A stretch of 64,000 nucleotides of DNA from Dechloromonas sp. GTDB lineage: Bacteria; Pseudomonadota; Gammaproteobacteria; Burkholderiales; Rhodocyclaceae. A program made the position numbers and the translations under genes. The notes under the pieces were generated by a model, which was not told the DNA's origin, searched no databases, and saw only the letters and a program-made list of their open reading frames with translations. Shown in pieces: positions 9,801 through 18,909 of this stretch (positions are counted from its first letter, which is position 1; the number at the start of each line of letters is the position of its first letter). The stretch spans positions 1 through 64,000 of the forward strand of contig JAABQV010000010.1 of assembly GCA_011391255.1 (NCBI GenBank). The letters run 5' to 3'.

Positions 9801-9928
9801 GGCTCATCGATCTTCGGATATTCGCGCACCGGCAAGCGATCATAGGAAACGATGCCGATCAGCATGACGACCAGCGACAGAACGGTGGCGAAGACCGGCC
9901 GCTTGATGCAAATATCGGAAATTCTCAT
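6878..9928 (-). CDS. RND efflux pump inner-membrane transporter (HAE1 type)
   Basis: This 1016-residue protein is of normal length for a trimeric AcrB/MexB-like drug/proton antiporter. It begins MRISDICIKRPVFATVLSL, the usual first membrane segment. It has two large periplasmic loops and the central helices with GLVVDDAIVVLENIYRHIE, where the DD pair near residue 400 is the proton-relay aspartates. The C-terminal GLITKHGILIVEFANQLQEKG and RLRPILMTTGAMVLG repeats are present. The family expels hydrophobic drugs and detergents through an adaptor and a TolC-type channel. The adaptor is encoded 5' in the same operon with a 4-base overlap. No TolC gene is present in the window. Confidence 0.95.
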   Translation of the reverse strand: MRISDICIKRPVFATVLSLVVMLIGIVSYDRLPVREYPKIDEPVVTVDTTYRGASAEIIESQVTKPLEDSLAGIEGVEVITSISRAENSQISVRFKLERAPDSAAADVRDRVSRVRNKLPLEVNEPVIAKVEADANPIIWIAFSSDKHSALEVTDVASRIVKPRLQTLPGAADVRIFGDRKFAMRIWLDRQRLAAYQLTPADVEDALRKQNVEVPAGRIESREREFSVVANTELKTTEEFGAIVVKTVNSYPVRVRDIARVEIGAASERSSVRFKGRSAVALGVIKQATANPLELSNALQKELPKVTSELPAGMRADIAYDSSVFIDRSIQSVFKTIAEAILLVLAIIFFFLRNFRATLIPLVTIPVSLVGAFAIMFALGFTINTLTLLALVLAIGLVVDDAIVVLENIYRHIEEGMPRMQAALQGSKEIGFAVVAMTLTLAAVYAPVAFMTGRTGKLFIEFALTLAGAVLVSGFVALTLSPMMCSVLLKHEEKHGKAFMLIEGFLNWLNSGYKKVLTATLRHRWVIIAGFVAVALSCVALLKVLKSELAPIEDRGVILGVFLGPDGATLDYTDKYARQIEGIYSQTKDIERYFVVSGNPTVSQGISFVGLSDWSERSRNSAAIAKELFPKFMGIPGVLAFPITPPSLGQSPRERPVNFVIVTSAAYEELQQVTGQFLAELAKNPGLTNVDTDLKLNKPELSVVVKRDKAADMGIQVETIGRTLETFLGGRQVTRFKRDGEQYDVIVQVSDVDRSNPSDIGDIYVRGRDNGMISLDNLVDVKETIAPRELNHFGQRRAVTITANLAPGYTMGEALTSMDAIANQILKPGYAVDYNGQSREFRQSSSSLAFTFVLALAFIYLVLAAQFESFRDPFIIMLTVPLSMAGALLALWLAGGTLNVYSQIGLVTLVGLITKHGILIVEFANQLQEKGIGITEAVIESATLRLRPILMTTGAMVLGTIPLALATGAGAESRQQIGWVIVGGLLLGTFFTLFVVPTVYSLLAAKKEMVLGEAPA
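8370..8402 (+). repeat. Uptake-like motif copy 3 (exact core)
   Basis: Exact GTTGCGGTCAAC (8370-8381, plus), then AC, TTTTTTATA, GCCGG and AATT. It lies inside the RND transporter gene, on the strand opposite to it. Confidence 0.6.
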
Positions 9929-11100
9929 TTTGCGGCAGCCGCCCCGGCTTGCGGCGCAGTAGCAGGCGCTGCCGGTACAGTGGGCGGTGTAGCGGGGGCA
10001 CCTTCACCGATTGCCCGCACCGGTGCGCCTTCCCGCAGCTTGAGCTGGCCGGCGGTAACGATGACGTCGCCAGCCGCCAGGCCCTCGGCAATTTCGACCT
10101 GGGCACCCTGGCGCACACCCAAAGTCACCTTGGTCATTTTGGCCTTGCCCTCTTCAACCTTGAAAATACCCGGCTTTGCCCCTGGCACAATGGCCTGTTC
10201 CGGCACCATCAGGACGTCCTTGCGCTCACCAAAGAGCAAACGCACGCGCACAAACATACCCGGCCGCAATTTACCTGACGCGTTATCGAGTCGTGCGCGT
10301 GCTGAAATCGAACGCCCGTTCTGATCAACAAGTGGGTCAACCGCATCAAGCACCGCCTTGAACGTCTGACCCGGCAGGGCGTCGCTGCTCAACTCGACCG
10401 CCTGCCCCTTGATCACGCGCCCGAGATAGGCTTCCGGTAATTTGAAATCGACGCGCAGTGTAGCAACGTCCTCAATATTGATCAGATCCTGACCTTCCTT
10501 GACGTAATCGCCCACGCTCACATTGCGCAAGCCGACCATTCCGGCAAAAGGCGCCTTGACCCGCGTTTTGCTTACTTTGGCTTCGCTCAACTGGGTCGCC
10601 GCTTCCTGCACCCGCAGGTTGGCACTTGAGGTTTCCAGCGCCTGCTGGCTGAGGAAGTTCTTGGCGACCAGTTCCTGATTACGCTTGAAATTGGATTGCG
10701 CCAACCCGAGATTGGCCTTGGCTTGCTGCAGCTCCGCCTCCTGAACCGCCGCATCGAGCGTCACCAAAACGACACCCTTGCCGACAATCGCGCCATCCTT
10801 GAAACCAATTTGCGAAATTCGCCCGGCAGTTTCGGGGCGCAAAATAACTGACTCGCTCGACTTCAATGAACCGACGGCACTGGCCTCATCGGAAAAATTG
10901 CTCGCCGCGACCTTAACCACCTCAACCGCCGTCGGAAAACCGCCCGGAGGTCCGCCGGCGCCACCCGGCTTACCCGGAGCACCAGCCGCAGCAGGGGCTC
11001 CCGTGGCCGGCGCCCGATTGGCGTTGTAGGCAAAATAGCCCAGCGCAGCCAGGCCAATAATGGAGAGCGCAATAACGCCAATTCGTGCAGGTTTTTTCAT
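9925..11100 (-). CDS. RND periplasmic adaptor (membrane fusion protein)
   Basis: This protein of about 391 residues has an N-terminal membrane anchor (ALSIIGLAALGYFAY) and a Pro/Gly/Ala-rich linker. The first lipoyl half (ETAGRISQIGFKDGAIVGKG) is followed by an alpha-helical hairpin (about residues 115-170) and the second lipoyl half (VKAPFAGMVGLRNVSVGDYVKEGQ). A beta-barrel domain and an Ala/Pro-rich tail complete it. It bridges the RND transporter encoded next to an outer-membrane channel. The start at 11100 (MKKPARIG) is preferred; a GTG at 11109 is an alternative. A TetR-type palindrome lies about 20 bp upstream. Confidence 0.92.
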   Translation of the reverse strand: MKKPARIGVIALSIIGLAALGYFAYNANRAPATGAPAAAGAPGKPGGAGGPPGGFPTAVEVVKVAASNFSDEASAVGSLKSSESVILRPETAGRISQIGFKDGAIVGKGVVLVTLDAAVQEAELQQAKANLGLAQSNFKRNQELVAKNFLSQQALETSSANLRVQEAATQLSEAKVSKTRVKAPFAGMVGLRNVSVGDYVKEGQDLINIEDVATLRVDFKLPEAYLGRVIKGQAVELSSDALPGQTFKAVLDAVDPLVDQNGRSISARARLDNASGKLRPGMFVRVRLLFGERKDVLMVPEQAIVPGAKPGIFKVEEGKAKMTKVTLGVRQGAQVEIAEGLAAGDVIVTAGQLKLREGAPVRAIGEGAPATPPTVPAAPATAPQAGAAAAK

Positions 11101-11119
11101 AAGGCTCACGGCAAATAGC

Positions 11120-11139
11120 TAATGACCGAACAGTCATTA
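11120..11139. promoter_or_regulatory. TetR-type operator upstream of efflux operon
   Basis: TAATGAC and GTCATTA form perfect 7-bp inverted arms around CGAACA. The arm size and the TGACCGA/GTCA half-sites resemble operators of TetR-family efflux repressors. The site sits just before the adaptor start. No TetR gene is adjacent, so the repressor would be encoded elsewhere. Confidence 0.5.
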
Positions 11140-11190
11140 ATGATCGCTGATTCTATCCAAGCGCTGAAAATAGCGATAGAAAAATTTGTT

Positions 11191-11820
11191 TCAAGGCAAT
11201 GAATGATCGAGAAAAATGGGCGATAAAGCCGGTTGACCGCAATCGATACAAGACGGTTCAGGGTCGAAGGCGTTTTGACAGGCCGCGGGCTGATTTGTCA
11301 TGCGATCATCGCTGAGCGCCGCGACCCGCACCATGACGACGCCCGCATTGATCATGCCAAGATATTCGGCAACGCCGCGTGACACATCAATGACGCGTCG
11401 CCGGTGCTTTGCATGCATCCGGTCATTCACTTTGACGATGGCGCAGCGGTCATTGTCTATCCGCCGAACCGCAACCATGGCGCCTAACGGAAAACGGTTG
11501 CTTGCTGCCGTGAAGTTTCTTACATTGAAAATTTCGCCGGTGGCGGTCTTGCGCCCCTGAAATCCATGGCCGTAAAAACTGGCCAGACCGTGCAAACCAA
11601 TGATCTGGCCTTCGGCAATCTCAGCCGGCCCGATCTCAGCCGCCGGATTTGCTTTAGCTGGCTTCTGGCTGACTTTTTTGACCTTGCCGGATTGGCTGGC
11701 CTTGCTCTTTTGCTGCACGGCACCTGCCCAGACGGGCACCGAAAAACTGAGTGCAAGCAGGCCGCAGAATAGTGCTGCAGCCGTCGGGCGCAGCCTAGAC
11801 CACAACGGTCTGCGCTTCAT
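11191..11820 (-). CDS. RlpA-like double-psi beta-barrel protein
   Basis: This 209-residue protein has a signal peptide (about residues 1-32, [17 protein letters not shown]), a Lys/Ala-rich linker and an RlpA-type domain (about 70-170). Motifs are [31 protein letters not shown] and IVKVNDRM. RlpA proteins cut glycan strands lacking stem peptides. The glutamate (TATGE) and aspartate (VNDR) equivalents of the P. aeruginosa RlpA active site are present. The AAH histidine position reads AAS, so activity is doubtful. There is no SPOR domain; the tail carries three cysteines. It overlaps the 3' end of purM by 26 bp on the same strand. Confidence 0.8.
   Translation of the reverse strand: MKRRPLWSRLRPTAAALFCGLLALSFSVPVWAGAVQQKSKASQSGKVKKVSQKPAKANPAAEIGPAEIAEGQIIGLHGLASFYGHGFQGRKTATGEIFNVRNFTAASNRFPLGAMVAVRRIDNDRCAIVKVNDRMHAKHRRRVIDVSRGVAEYLGMINAGVVMVRVAALSDDRMTNQPAACQNAFDPEPSCIDCGQPALSPIFLDHSLP
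11212..11243 (-). repeat. Uptake-like motif copy 4
   Basis: ATTGCGGTCAAC (11243-11232, minus; one change from the core), then CGGC, TTTAT, CGCCC and ATTTTT. It lies at the 3' end of the rlpA-like gene. Confidence 0.6.
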
Positions 11821-12838
11821 CGCCCAGGCGTGCTCTGATCTTGCCGATGCGATAAACCGCCTCGCCCTGCGCCTTCAGCTCGGCCATCGCTGCATCAGCA
11901 TCAGCGGTTGCAACGACGATGACCAGGCCAATGCCGCAATTAAAGACGCGGTGCATTTCGTTTTCGGCGACATTGCCTTCGGCCTGCATCCAGTCGAACA
12001 ACTTGGGACGCGGCCAGGCAGCTTTTTCCAGCTCGGCAACTGTGTTTTCCGGCAAAACGCGCGGCACGTTTTCGAGCAGGCCACCACCGGTAATGTGGGC
12101 CATGCCCTTGATGTTGACCTTTTCCATCGTCGCCAGAACTTGCTTGACGTAGATGCGGGTCGGCGCCATGACGACATCGGCCAGCGTGCGCTCGCCATCA
12201 AATTTCGCGTTCATGTCCGGCTTGGAGCGCTCGATGATCTTGCGCACCAGCGAATAACCATTGGAATGCGCGCCGGAAGAGGCCAGACCAAGCACCACAT
12301 CACCGGGTACAATCGTCGCCTTGCCATCAATGGCCTTGGATTTCTCAACGACACCGACCGCGAAACCGGCCAGATCGTATTCGCCCGCTGGGTACATGCC
12401 CGGCATTTCAGCGGTTTCACCACCGATCAGTGCGCAACCGGCCAGTTCGCAACCCTTGGCAATGCCGCCAACGACAGCAGCAGCGGTATCGACATCAAGC
12501 TTGCCGCAGGCAAAGTAATCGAGGAAGAACAGCGACTCAGCGCCAAGCACCAGAATGTCATTGACGCTCATGGCGACCAGATCCTGACCGACCGTATCGT
12601 GGCGATTCAGGTCGAAAGCCAGACGCAGCTTGGTGCCAACGCCATCGGTGCCGGAAACCAGCACCGGCTCCTTGTAACGCTTGGGCACCTCAAACAGCGC
12701 GCCAAAGCCGCCAATGCCGCCAAGCACGCCTTCGCGCAGGGTCTTTTTGGCCAGGGGCTTGATCCGTTCGACGAGTTCATCGCCCGCATCGATATCGACG
12801 CCGGCATCACGGTAGGAAAGGGAAGTGTTCTGGGTCAT
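11795..12838 (-). CDS. purM: Phosphoribosylformylglycinamidine cyclo-ligase
   Basis: This 347-residue protein (start [13 protein letters not shown]) has the normal length for AIR synthetase. It catalyses the ATP-dependent closure of FGAM to AIR in purine synthesis, in the cytoplasm. Family motifs seen include [62 protein letters not shown] (here shortened in mind to its VNDILV core), [12 protein letters not shown] and [17 protein letters not shown]. The start at 12838 agrees with homologues; the reading frame stays open upstream to 12889. The 3' end overlaps the rlpA-like gene. Confidence 0.95.
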   Translation of the reverse strand: MTQNTSLSYRDAGVDIDAGDELVERIKPLAKKTLREGVLGGIGGFGALFEVPKRYKEPVLVSGTDGVGTKLRLAFDLNRHDTVGQDLVAMSVNDILVLGAESLFFLDYFACGKLDVDTAAAVVGGIAKGCELAGCALIGGETAEMPGMYPAGEYDLAGFAVGVVEKSKAIDGKATIVPGDVVLGLASSGAHSNGYSLVRKIIERSKPDMNAKFDGERTLADVVMAPTRIYVKQVLATMEKVNIKGMAHITGGGLLENVPRVLPENTVAELEKAAWPRPKLFDWMQAEGNVAENEMHRVFNCGIGLVIVVATADADAAMAELKAQGEAVYRIGKIRARLGDEAQTVVV

Positions 12839-12940
12839 GGTCAATTGGGCGCCAATGGGCAGCGTACAGCTGCTGGAAAAAACGAACATTTTACCCGAAA
12901 CCGTGAACCAGCCCTAACCCGACGGCCGGCGACGAATGCA

Positions 12941-13558
12941 TTAAGCAGACGATTCTGAGCTGCCCTCGGCCGCCTCGCGCATTGCCTCAAGATCAAAGTG
13001 ACAAGGCGCCACCAGCAGTTGCGCCAGATGTTCCGGATCGGTCGACTTCATATGCTCGGCAAAGGCGGCCAACTGTGCATCATTTGCTGCAGCTAGTGTT
13101 TCGATCAGCGCCTTGGCAGCTTCGCGCGGGTTTGACCCAGCGCCGACATAGGTCGGACTGTTTTTGTAGTGGGTCAGAAGTTCGTCGCGATGAGCCAGAT
13201 ACAACGGGCAACTGTGGGTAAATTCCACTTCCGCCTGCTTGGCAGCAATCTTGGCATCCATTTCAGCATCGCTTTCCTGGTAATGCGCCTGCTCGGCCTC
13301 ACTCCAGTGCGGTTTTTCGCCGTGTGTGTAGCGCAAGGTGGCAAAAGTGCCCTGCAGGACAATCTGCGAATGCGTCCCGGCATCGCGGAAAACATGCACC
13401 AGATCCTTGCCGTGACCTTCCTTGCCGACATAACGCATGCTCGCCGTAATCCGCCGCGGATTGAAGCGGAACTGACGGGCGCAGGCGGCACGCAGAAGAT
13501 CGAAGAGTTCATTGGTTTTTGCAGCGGCGCTCACGGGGCTATCCTTTCGTTCCGGCAT
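12941..13558 (-). CDS. Uncharacterised cytosolic protein
   Basis: I do not recognise this protein of about 205 residues (start MPERKDSP at 13558; the frame is open to 13609). It has no signal peptide or membrane segment. It is rich in Ala, Glu and His, with a helix-prone middle (HWSEAEQAHYQESDAEMDAK) and a helical C-terminal half (NPREAAKALIETLAAANDAQ). Base composition and codon use look like those of its neighbours. It is separated from purM by about 100 bp and is divergent from the GGDEF/EAL gene. No function can be assigned. Confidence 0.6.
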   Translation of the reverse strand: MPERKDSPVSAAAKTNELFDLLRAACARQFRFNPRRITASMRYVGKEGHGKDLVHVFRDAGTHSQIVLQGTFATLRYTHGEKPHWSEAEQAHYQESDAEMDAKIAAKQAEVEFTHSCPLYLAHRDELLTHYKNSPTYVGAGSNPREAAKALIETLAAANDAQLAAFAEHMKSTDPEHLAQLLVAPCHFDLEAMREAAEGSSESSA

Positions 13559-13759
13559 TGTCGCCACGAGTGCGGCGGTGGCCAAATGGCTGCCAAGAGG
13601 ATACGCCACTCGGGGCGTATCGGAAATCCTGGATCGCCCGACCGATATAACAAAATACTTATAAAGTAATAAATGGATTGGCTTCGTGCAAAGGTTTCAT
13701 TGCCTGGATGAAACGGCTATTCTTCGACCACCTGACTTTCTGTAAGCGCGTTTCAGCCA

Positions 13760-16039
13760 ATGCCATCTTCCTTGAAGACAAATTCGAAACCCTTGCCCGA
13801 TCCTAACAATCAGGACGAAGGTGCCTGGACGGACTCGGCCATTTTTGGGCTAGGCAGCTTGGTAGGCACCGGATTTCTGGACAATCCTGCGCTCGATGCT
13901 CGCTCGTCAGGCAAGGACGAGAGCCGTTTGCGACTTGCCGCCAGCGTCTTCGCCAACGCGCACGATGGCATCATGATTACCGATGCAACAGGCTGCATTC
14001 TGGACATCAATCGGGCTTATGCGAGAATTTCCGGCTATTCGCCCGACGAAATCATCGGGAGGATGCCTAATTTTCTAAAATCCGACCTCCATCCACTTGA
14101 GTTTTATGAAGAAATTTGGCGAGGCCTGAAGAAGCATGGCCAATGGCGTGGAGAAATCTGGAATCGGCGTAAAAATGGCCATCTATGCCAGGAACTCATG
14201 TCGATCAGCGCCGTTCTTAACGGCTTTGGCGAACTAACTCACTACGTTGCCATTTACACTGATATCACCGAGTTAAAAGAGAGTCAGCTAAAACTGGAGC
14301 ATCTGGCTTATCACGACGCTCTGACCGGCTTGCCCAACCGTGTGCTACTCGGGGATCGCATCCAGCAGGCGATCGCTTCGGTCAAGCGGCGTAACGGATT
14401 GTTGGCCATCTGCTTTCTCGATCTTGATGATTTCAAGCCAATCAACGACACCTACGGCCACCAGAGCGGCGACCGCTTGCTGATTGAGGTGACAAAGCGC
14501 CTGAAAGACTCGGTGCGCGAGACCGACACCGTCGCCCGTATTGGCGGTGATGAGTTTGCCCTTCTGCTTTGCGAACTCGAAAGCCCGCAGGAGGCAAGCG
14601 ATATTCTGACCCGCCTGCAGCAGAGGGTTGCGCTGCCTTATAAATTTGACCATATCAGCGCAACCATCTCGGCCAGTATCGGCTACACCCTGTTGCCTGG
14701 CGACGACACTGATCCGGACAGCTTGCTACGCCACGCCGATCAAGCCATGTATATAGCCAAGCATGAGGGGCGAAATCGCCTTCATCTGTTTGACGTCGAA
14801 CAGGATCTGCGGATTCGCCATAAACGTGAAAACCTGACGCGGATAAAAAAAGCATTGGTTGATCGCGAATTTCGCCTTTACTACCAGCCAAAAGTTGACA
14901 TGCGGCATGGCAAGGTCGTCGGCATGGAGGCATTGATTCGCTGGCAGCACCCGGAACTGGGGCTGCTGATGCCTGCTGATTTTCTGCTTGTCCTGGGCGA
15001 CCACCCTTTGCTGATGGAAATCGGTGAATGGGCCATTCATGAGGCACTGACGCAGATTGCTGAATGGCGGAAAGGCGGCCTGAAACTCAGGGTCAGCGTC
15101 AATATATCGGGCAGCCATCTACTGCACCCCGATTTCATCAGCCGCCTGGCCGCCCATCTGGCAGCATTCCCTCAATTGAATCCCCGCTATCTGGAACTGG
15201 AAATTCTTGAATCATCAGCGTTGGGCGACGTCCATCATGTCTCGCAAGTCATTAGCAAATGTCGTGAAATGGGTGTCGATTTCTCCCTGGATGACTTTGG
15301 CACTGGCTATTCTTCACTACTCCACCTCAAGCGCTTGCCTGCGAAAACGCTGAAGATTGACCAGACTTTCATCCATGACATGCTCGACACCCCGGAGGGT
15401 GCCGATGCTATTGCAGGCATCCTCAACCTGGCTTCTGCCTTCAAGCGTAAAGTTGTTGCCGAAGGAGTGGAGTTCATCGAGCAGGGCATTGTTCTGCTTC
15501 GCCTCAACTGCGACGTGGTACAGGGTTATGCCATTGCCCGGCCGATGCCGGCCGCTGAATTACCGAACTGGGTCGCCAAATTTCAGCCCGATCCGGCTTG
15601 GCAGGCCAGCTTGAGACTGCCCTGGCGGCGCAGTGATTTTCCCTTGCTGGCGGCTGAGGTCGAACAACGTCGCTGGCTCAAGATCGTCAGCATGGCGGTT
15701 GAACGGGGCGATCGTGCGGCACTGTCTAACAGCGTGAGCAATTTGCGGGAGAGTTCGTTCGGGCACTGGCTGTATGGAATTGGCACCGAGCGATACGGCA
15801 GCCTGCCGGAACTGCACGAGATTCCCAAACTGCACCTCAACGCTCACCGGGTCAGCGCCGAAATTGCTGTCCATCTTGCGCGGGGTAATACCGGGCAAGC
15901 GTTTGAACTGCTTGTCGAGCACCGTTCACGTATCCGTGAATTGCTTGAGGGTCTGCTAGCCCTGCGCGCTGCGATTGTTGATTTATCGAGAAAACCACGG
16001 CCGGTAGGAGACCCTTCACTTAACAGTACTTTTGGCTAG
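13760..16039 (+). CDS. PAS-GGDEF-EAL cyclic-di-GMP protein with CZB-like tail
   Basis: This 759-residue protein has a PAS domain (about residues 55-170, ITDATGCILDINRAYARISGYS), a GGDEF domain (about 180-340) and an EAL domain (about 350-600). It ends in a four-helix CZB-like segment (about 630-745, FGHWLYGIG and HEIPKLHLNAH). The synthase signature ARIGGDEF is intact, with an RETD inhibitory site five residues before it. The phosphodiesterase side has MEALIRWQHP and DDFGTGYSS intact, so both activities are possible. The CZB-like part has Ser where the zinc-binding Cys should be. There is no membrane segment, so the sensor is cytosolic. It is not LapD-like, as it lacks HAMP and a periplasmic domain. 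Confidence 0.9.
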   Translation: MPSSLKTNSKPLPDPNNQDEGAWTDSAIFGLGSLVGTGFLDNPALDARSSGKDESRLRLAASVFANAHDGIMITDATGCILDINRAYARISGYSPDEIIGRMPNFLKSDLHPLEFYEEIWRGLKKHGQWRGEIWNRRKNGHLCQELMSISAVLNGFGELTHYVAIYTDITELKESQLKLEHLAYHDALTGLPNRVLLGDRIQQAIASVKRRNGLLAICFLDLDDFKPINDTYGHQSGDRLLIEVTKRLKDSVRETDTVARIGGDEFALLLCELESPQEASDILTRLQQRVALPYKFDHISATISASIGYTLLPGDDTDPDSLLRHADQAMYIAKHEGRNRLHLFDVEQDLRIRHKRENLTRIKKALVDREFRLYYQPKVDMRHGKVVGMEALIRWQHPELGLLMPADFLLVLGDHPLLMEIGEWAIHEALTQIAEWRKGGLKLRVSVNISGSHLLHPDFISRLAAHLAAFPQLNPRYLELEILESSALGDVHHVSQVISKCREMGVDFSLDDFGTGYSSLLHLKRLPAKTLKIDQTFIHDMLDTPEGADAIAGILNLASAFKRKVVAEGVEFIEQGIVLLRLNCDVVQGYAIARPMPAAELPNWVAKFQPDPAWQASLRLPWRRSDFPLLAAEVEQRRWLKIVSMAVERGDRAALSNSVSNLRESSFGHWLYGIGTERYGSLPELHEIPKLHLNAHRVSAEIAVHLARGNTGQAFELLVEHRSRIRELLEGLLALRAAIVDLSRKPRPVGDPSLNSTFG

Positions 16040-16161
16040 CGCTGGAGCAATTCTCCAGATCCTGGCCACCTACCCATTCGCCGGACAGTGCTCCGGTGCC
16101 TCTGCTAAAATTCGCGGCTTGAATTTTCGGCGCTCAGCGCCCGCTCCGTGGAGAAAACGCA

Positions 16162-17436
<1,275 letters not shown>

Positions 17437-17442
17437 GTCCAG

Positions 17443-18102
17443 ATGCGTCAGCTGACTCTCGATTTGTTGCCGGAAAGCCCGCCCTCGCTCGACAATTTTG
17501 TCGCCGGCGGCAATGGCGAAACCGTCGCCGCCCTATCCGGCTGGCTGGCCGGTACGCTCATAGACACCTCCTTTTGCCTTTGGGGGGAGGCCGGAAGCGG
17601 GCGCTCGCACTTGCTGCAGTCCTGCGGCTTCTTCCACGTCGATGCAGCCAGCGATCCGGAGCTCGCTAGCGTCACTGAACCCATGCAACTGGCCGTCGAC
17701 AATGTCGAGGCTTTGAGCGGCAGCGGTCAGATTGCCCTCTTCAACAATTTCAACCGCTTGAAAATGGCCTCAGGCATGCTGTTGACCGCAACCAGCGAGC
17801 CGCCGGCGCACCTGGCCCTGCGCGAAGACCTGCGCACACGACTAGGCTCAGGTCTGATTTACCGGCTGCAGCCACTTTCCGACAGCGAAAAGGCCGCGGC
17901 CCTTGCTGCTCAGGCAAAAGAACGCGCGCTAAAACTGACGCCGGAACACATCGATTACCTGATGCGCCACGCGCCGCGTGATATGCGTACGCTATCATCC
18001 ATCATCGTCGCACTTGACCAATTCACGCTTGAACACAAGCGCGCAGTCTCTCTGCCACTACTGCGCGAATTGCTGATCAACCCACCGGAGCTTGCCGCAT
18101 GA
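17443..18102 (+). CDS. hda: DnaA regulatory inactivator Hda
   Basis: This 219-residue protein is a short AAA+ ATPase related to the central domain of DnaA and has no DNA-binding domain IV. It begins MRQLTLDLLP, close to the clamp-binding QL(S/T)LD/L motif with which Hda docks on the sliding clamp. The P-loop is WGEAGSGRSHLLQ (about residues 46-58). A sensor-like RLGSGLIYRLQPL stretch and a C-terminal lid (MRHAPRDMRTLSSIIVALD) follow. Hda stimulates ATP hydrolysis by DnaA after replication starts. It overlaps the downstream phosphatase gene by 4 bases. Confidence 0.88.
   Translation: MRQLTLDLLPESPPSLDNFVAGGNGETVAALSGWLAGTLIDTSFCLWGEAGSGRSHLLQSCGFFHVDAASDPELASVTEPMQLAVDNVEALSGSGQIALFNNFNRLKMASGMLLTATSEPPAHLALREDLRTRLGSGLIYRLQPLSDSEKAAALAAQAKERALKLTPEHIDYLMRHAPRDMRTLSSIIVALDQFTLEHKRAVSLPLLRELLINPPELAA
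17760..17792 (-). repeat. Uptake-like motif copy 7 (exact core, one tract)
   Basis: Exact GTTGCGGTCAAC (17792-17781, minus). The first A/T tract is missing; an ATTTTC lies at the second-tract region. It is inside hda. Confidence 0.45.
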
Positions 18103-18788
18103 ATCTCGCCCTTTTTGACCTCGACAACACCCTGCTCAGCGGCGACTCCGACTTTGAGTGGGCGCAGTTTTTGATCAGCAAAGGCGTCGTCGACCGCGAA
18201 TTGCAGGAAGCCAGGAACAACCGTTTCTACGAGCAATACAAAGCCGGCACGCTGGATATTTACGAATTCCTGAATTTCCAGCTCGCCCCGCTGACCCGTC
18301 ACCCGCGTGCCGAACTAGATGCCTGGCATGAGGAATTCATGGCGCGCCATATCCTGCCAATCATCAGCACGGAAGCGAAAGATGTCGTCAAACAGCACAT
18401 CGATAACGGCGACCTGTGCGCCATCGTCACCGCAACCAACAGCTTCGTCACCGGCCCGATTGCCCGCGCGTTCGAGATTCCCCACCTGATTGCGACGATT
18501 CCCGCAGTCGACCTGCAAACCGGGGCATTTTCCGGCGTGCCGCGTGGCACGCCTTCATTCCGCGAAGGGAAGATTGAACGCGTTGAGGCGTGGCTGGAAT
18601 CGCTTGGTCTTTGCTGGGCCAGCTTTGAAGACAGTTTTTTCTACAGCGACTCACACAACGATCTGCCGCTGATGAATATGGTCAAAACGCCAGTCGCCGT
18701 GGACCCGGATGACACGCTGCGTCAGCACAGTGAAAACACAGGCTGGATCATCATCAGCCTGCGCAACCGAGAACGCAAAAATCAATGA
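18099..18788 (+). CDS. HAD-IB family phosphatase (SerB-like)
   Basis: This 229-residue protein is of the HAD subfamily IB. Motif I is LFDLDNTLLSGDSD (residues 5-18, nucleophile Asp7), motif II is IVTATNSF and motif IV is YSDSHNDLPLMNMV. The helical cap between motifs I and II resembles that of phosphoserine-phosphatase relatives often found next to hda or pcnB in betaproteobacteria. The natural substrate is not known. It is translationally coupled to hda (ATGA overlap). Confidence 0.88.
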   Translation: MNLALFDLDNTLLSGDSDFEWAQFLISKGVVDRELQEARNNRFYEQYKAGTLDIYEFLNFQLAPLTRHPRAELDAWHEEFMARHILPIISTEAKDVVKQHIDNGDLCAIVTATNSFVTGPIARAFEIPHLIATIPAVDLQTGAFSGVPRGTPSFREGKIERVEAWLESLGLCWASFEDSFFYSDSHNDLPLMNMVKTPVAVDPDDTLRQHSENTGWIIISLRNRERKNQ

Positions 18789-18832
18789 AAATCATGTCTT
18801 TGCGGTAGAATCTGCGTTTATCCCGCATGACC

Positions 18833-18896
18833 AGAAAATAGGGGACAGACCCCAATTTCCTGAACTGCGGAAATTGGGGTCTGTCCCCTATTTTCT
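18833..18896. repeat. REP-like palindrome with perfect 28-bp arms
   Basis: Two perfect 28-bp arms (18833-18860 and 18869-18896) surround an 8-base loop. The arm core GGGGACAGACCCCAATTT resembles a palindromic element I have seen near REP-associated (IS200-like Y1) tyrosine transposases in several proteobacteria. No transposase is present here. The hairpin ends 13 bases before the pcnB GTG start and could stop transcription from the hda side or occlude pcnB translation. Confidence 0.8.
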
Positions 18897-18909
18897 CTAA
18901 CGGTAATTC

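Noticed and set aside
11600-12958. 452-codon open frame opposite purM and the rlpA-like gene
   Set aside because: purM motifs are clear on the minus strand; the plus-strand translation shows no family pattern.
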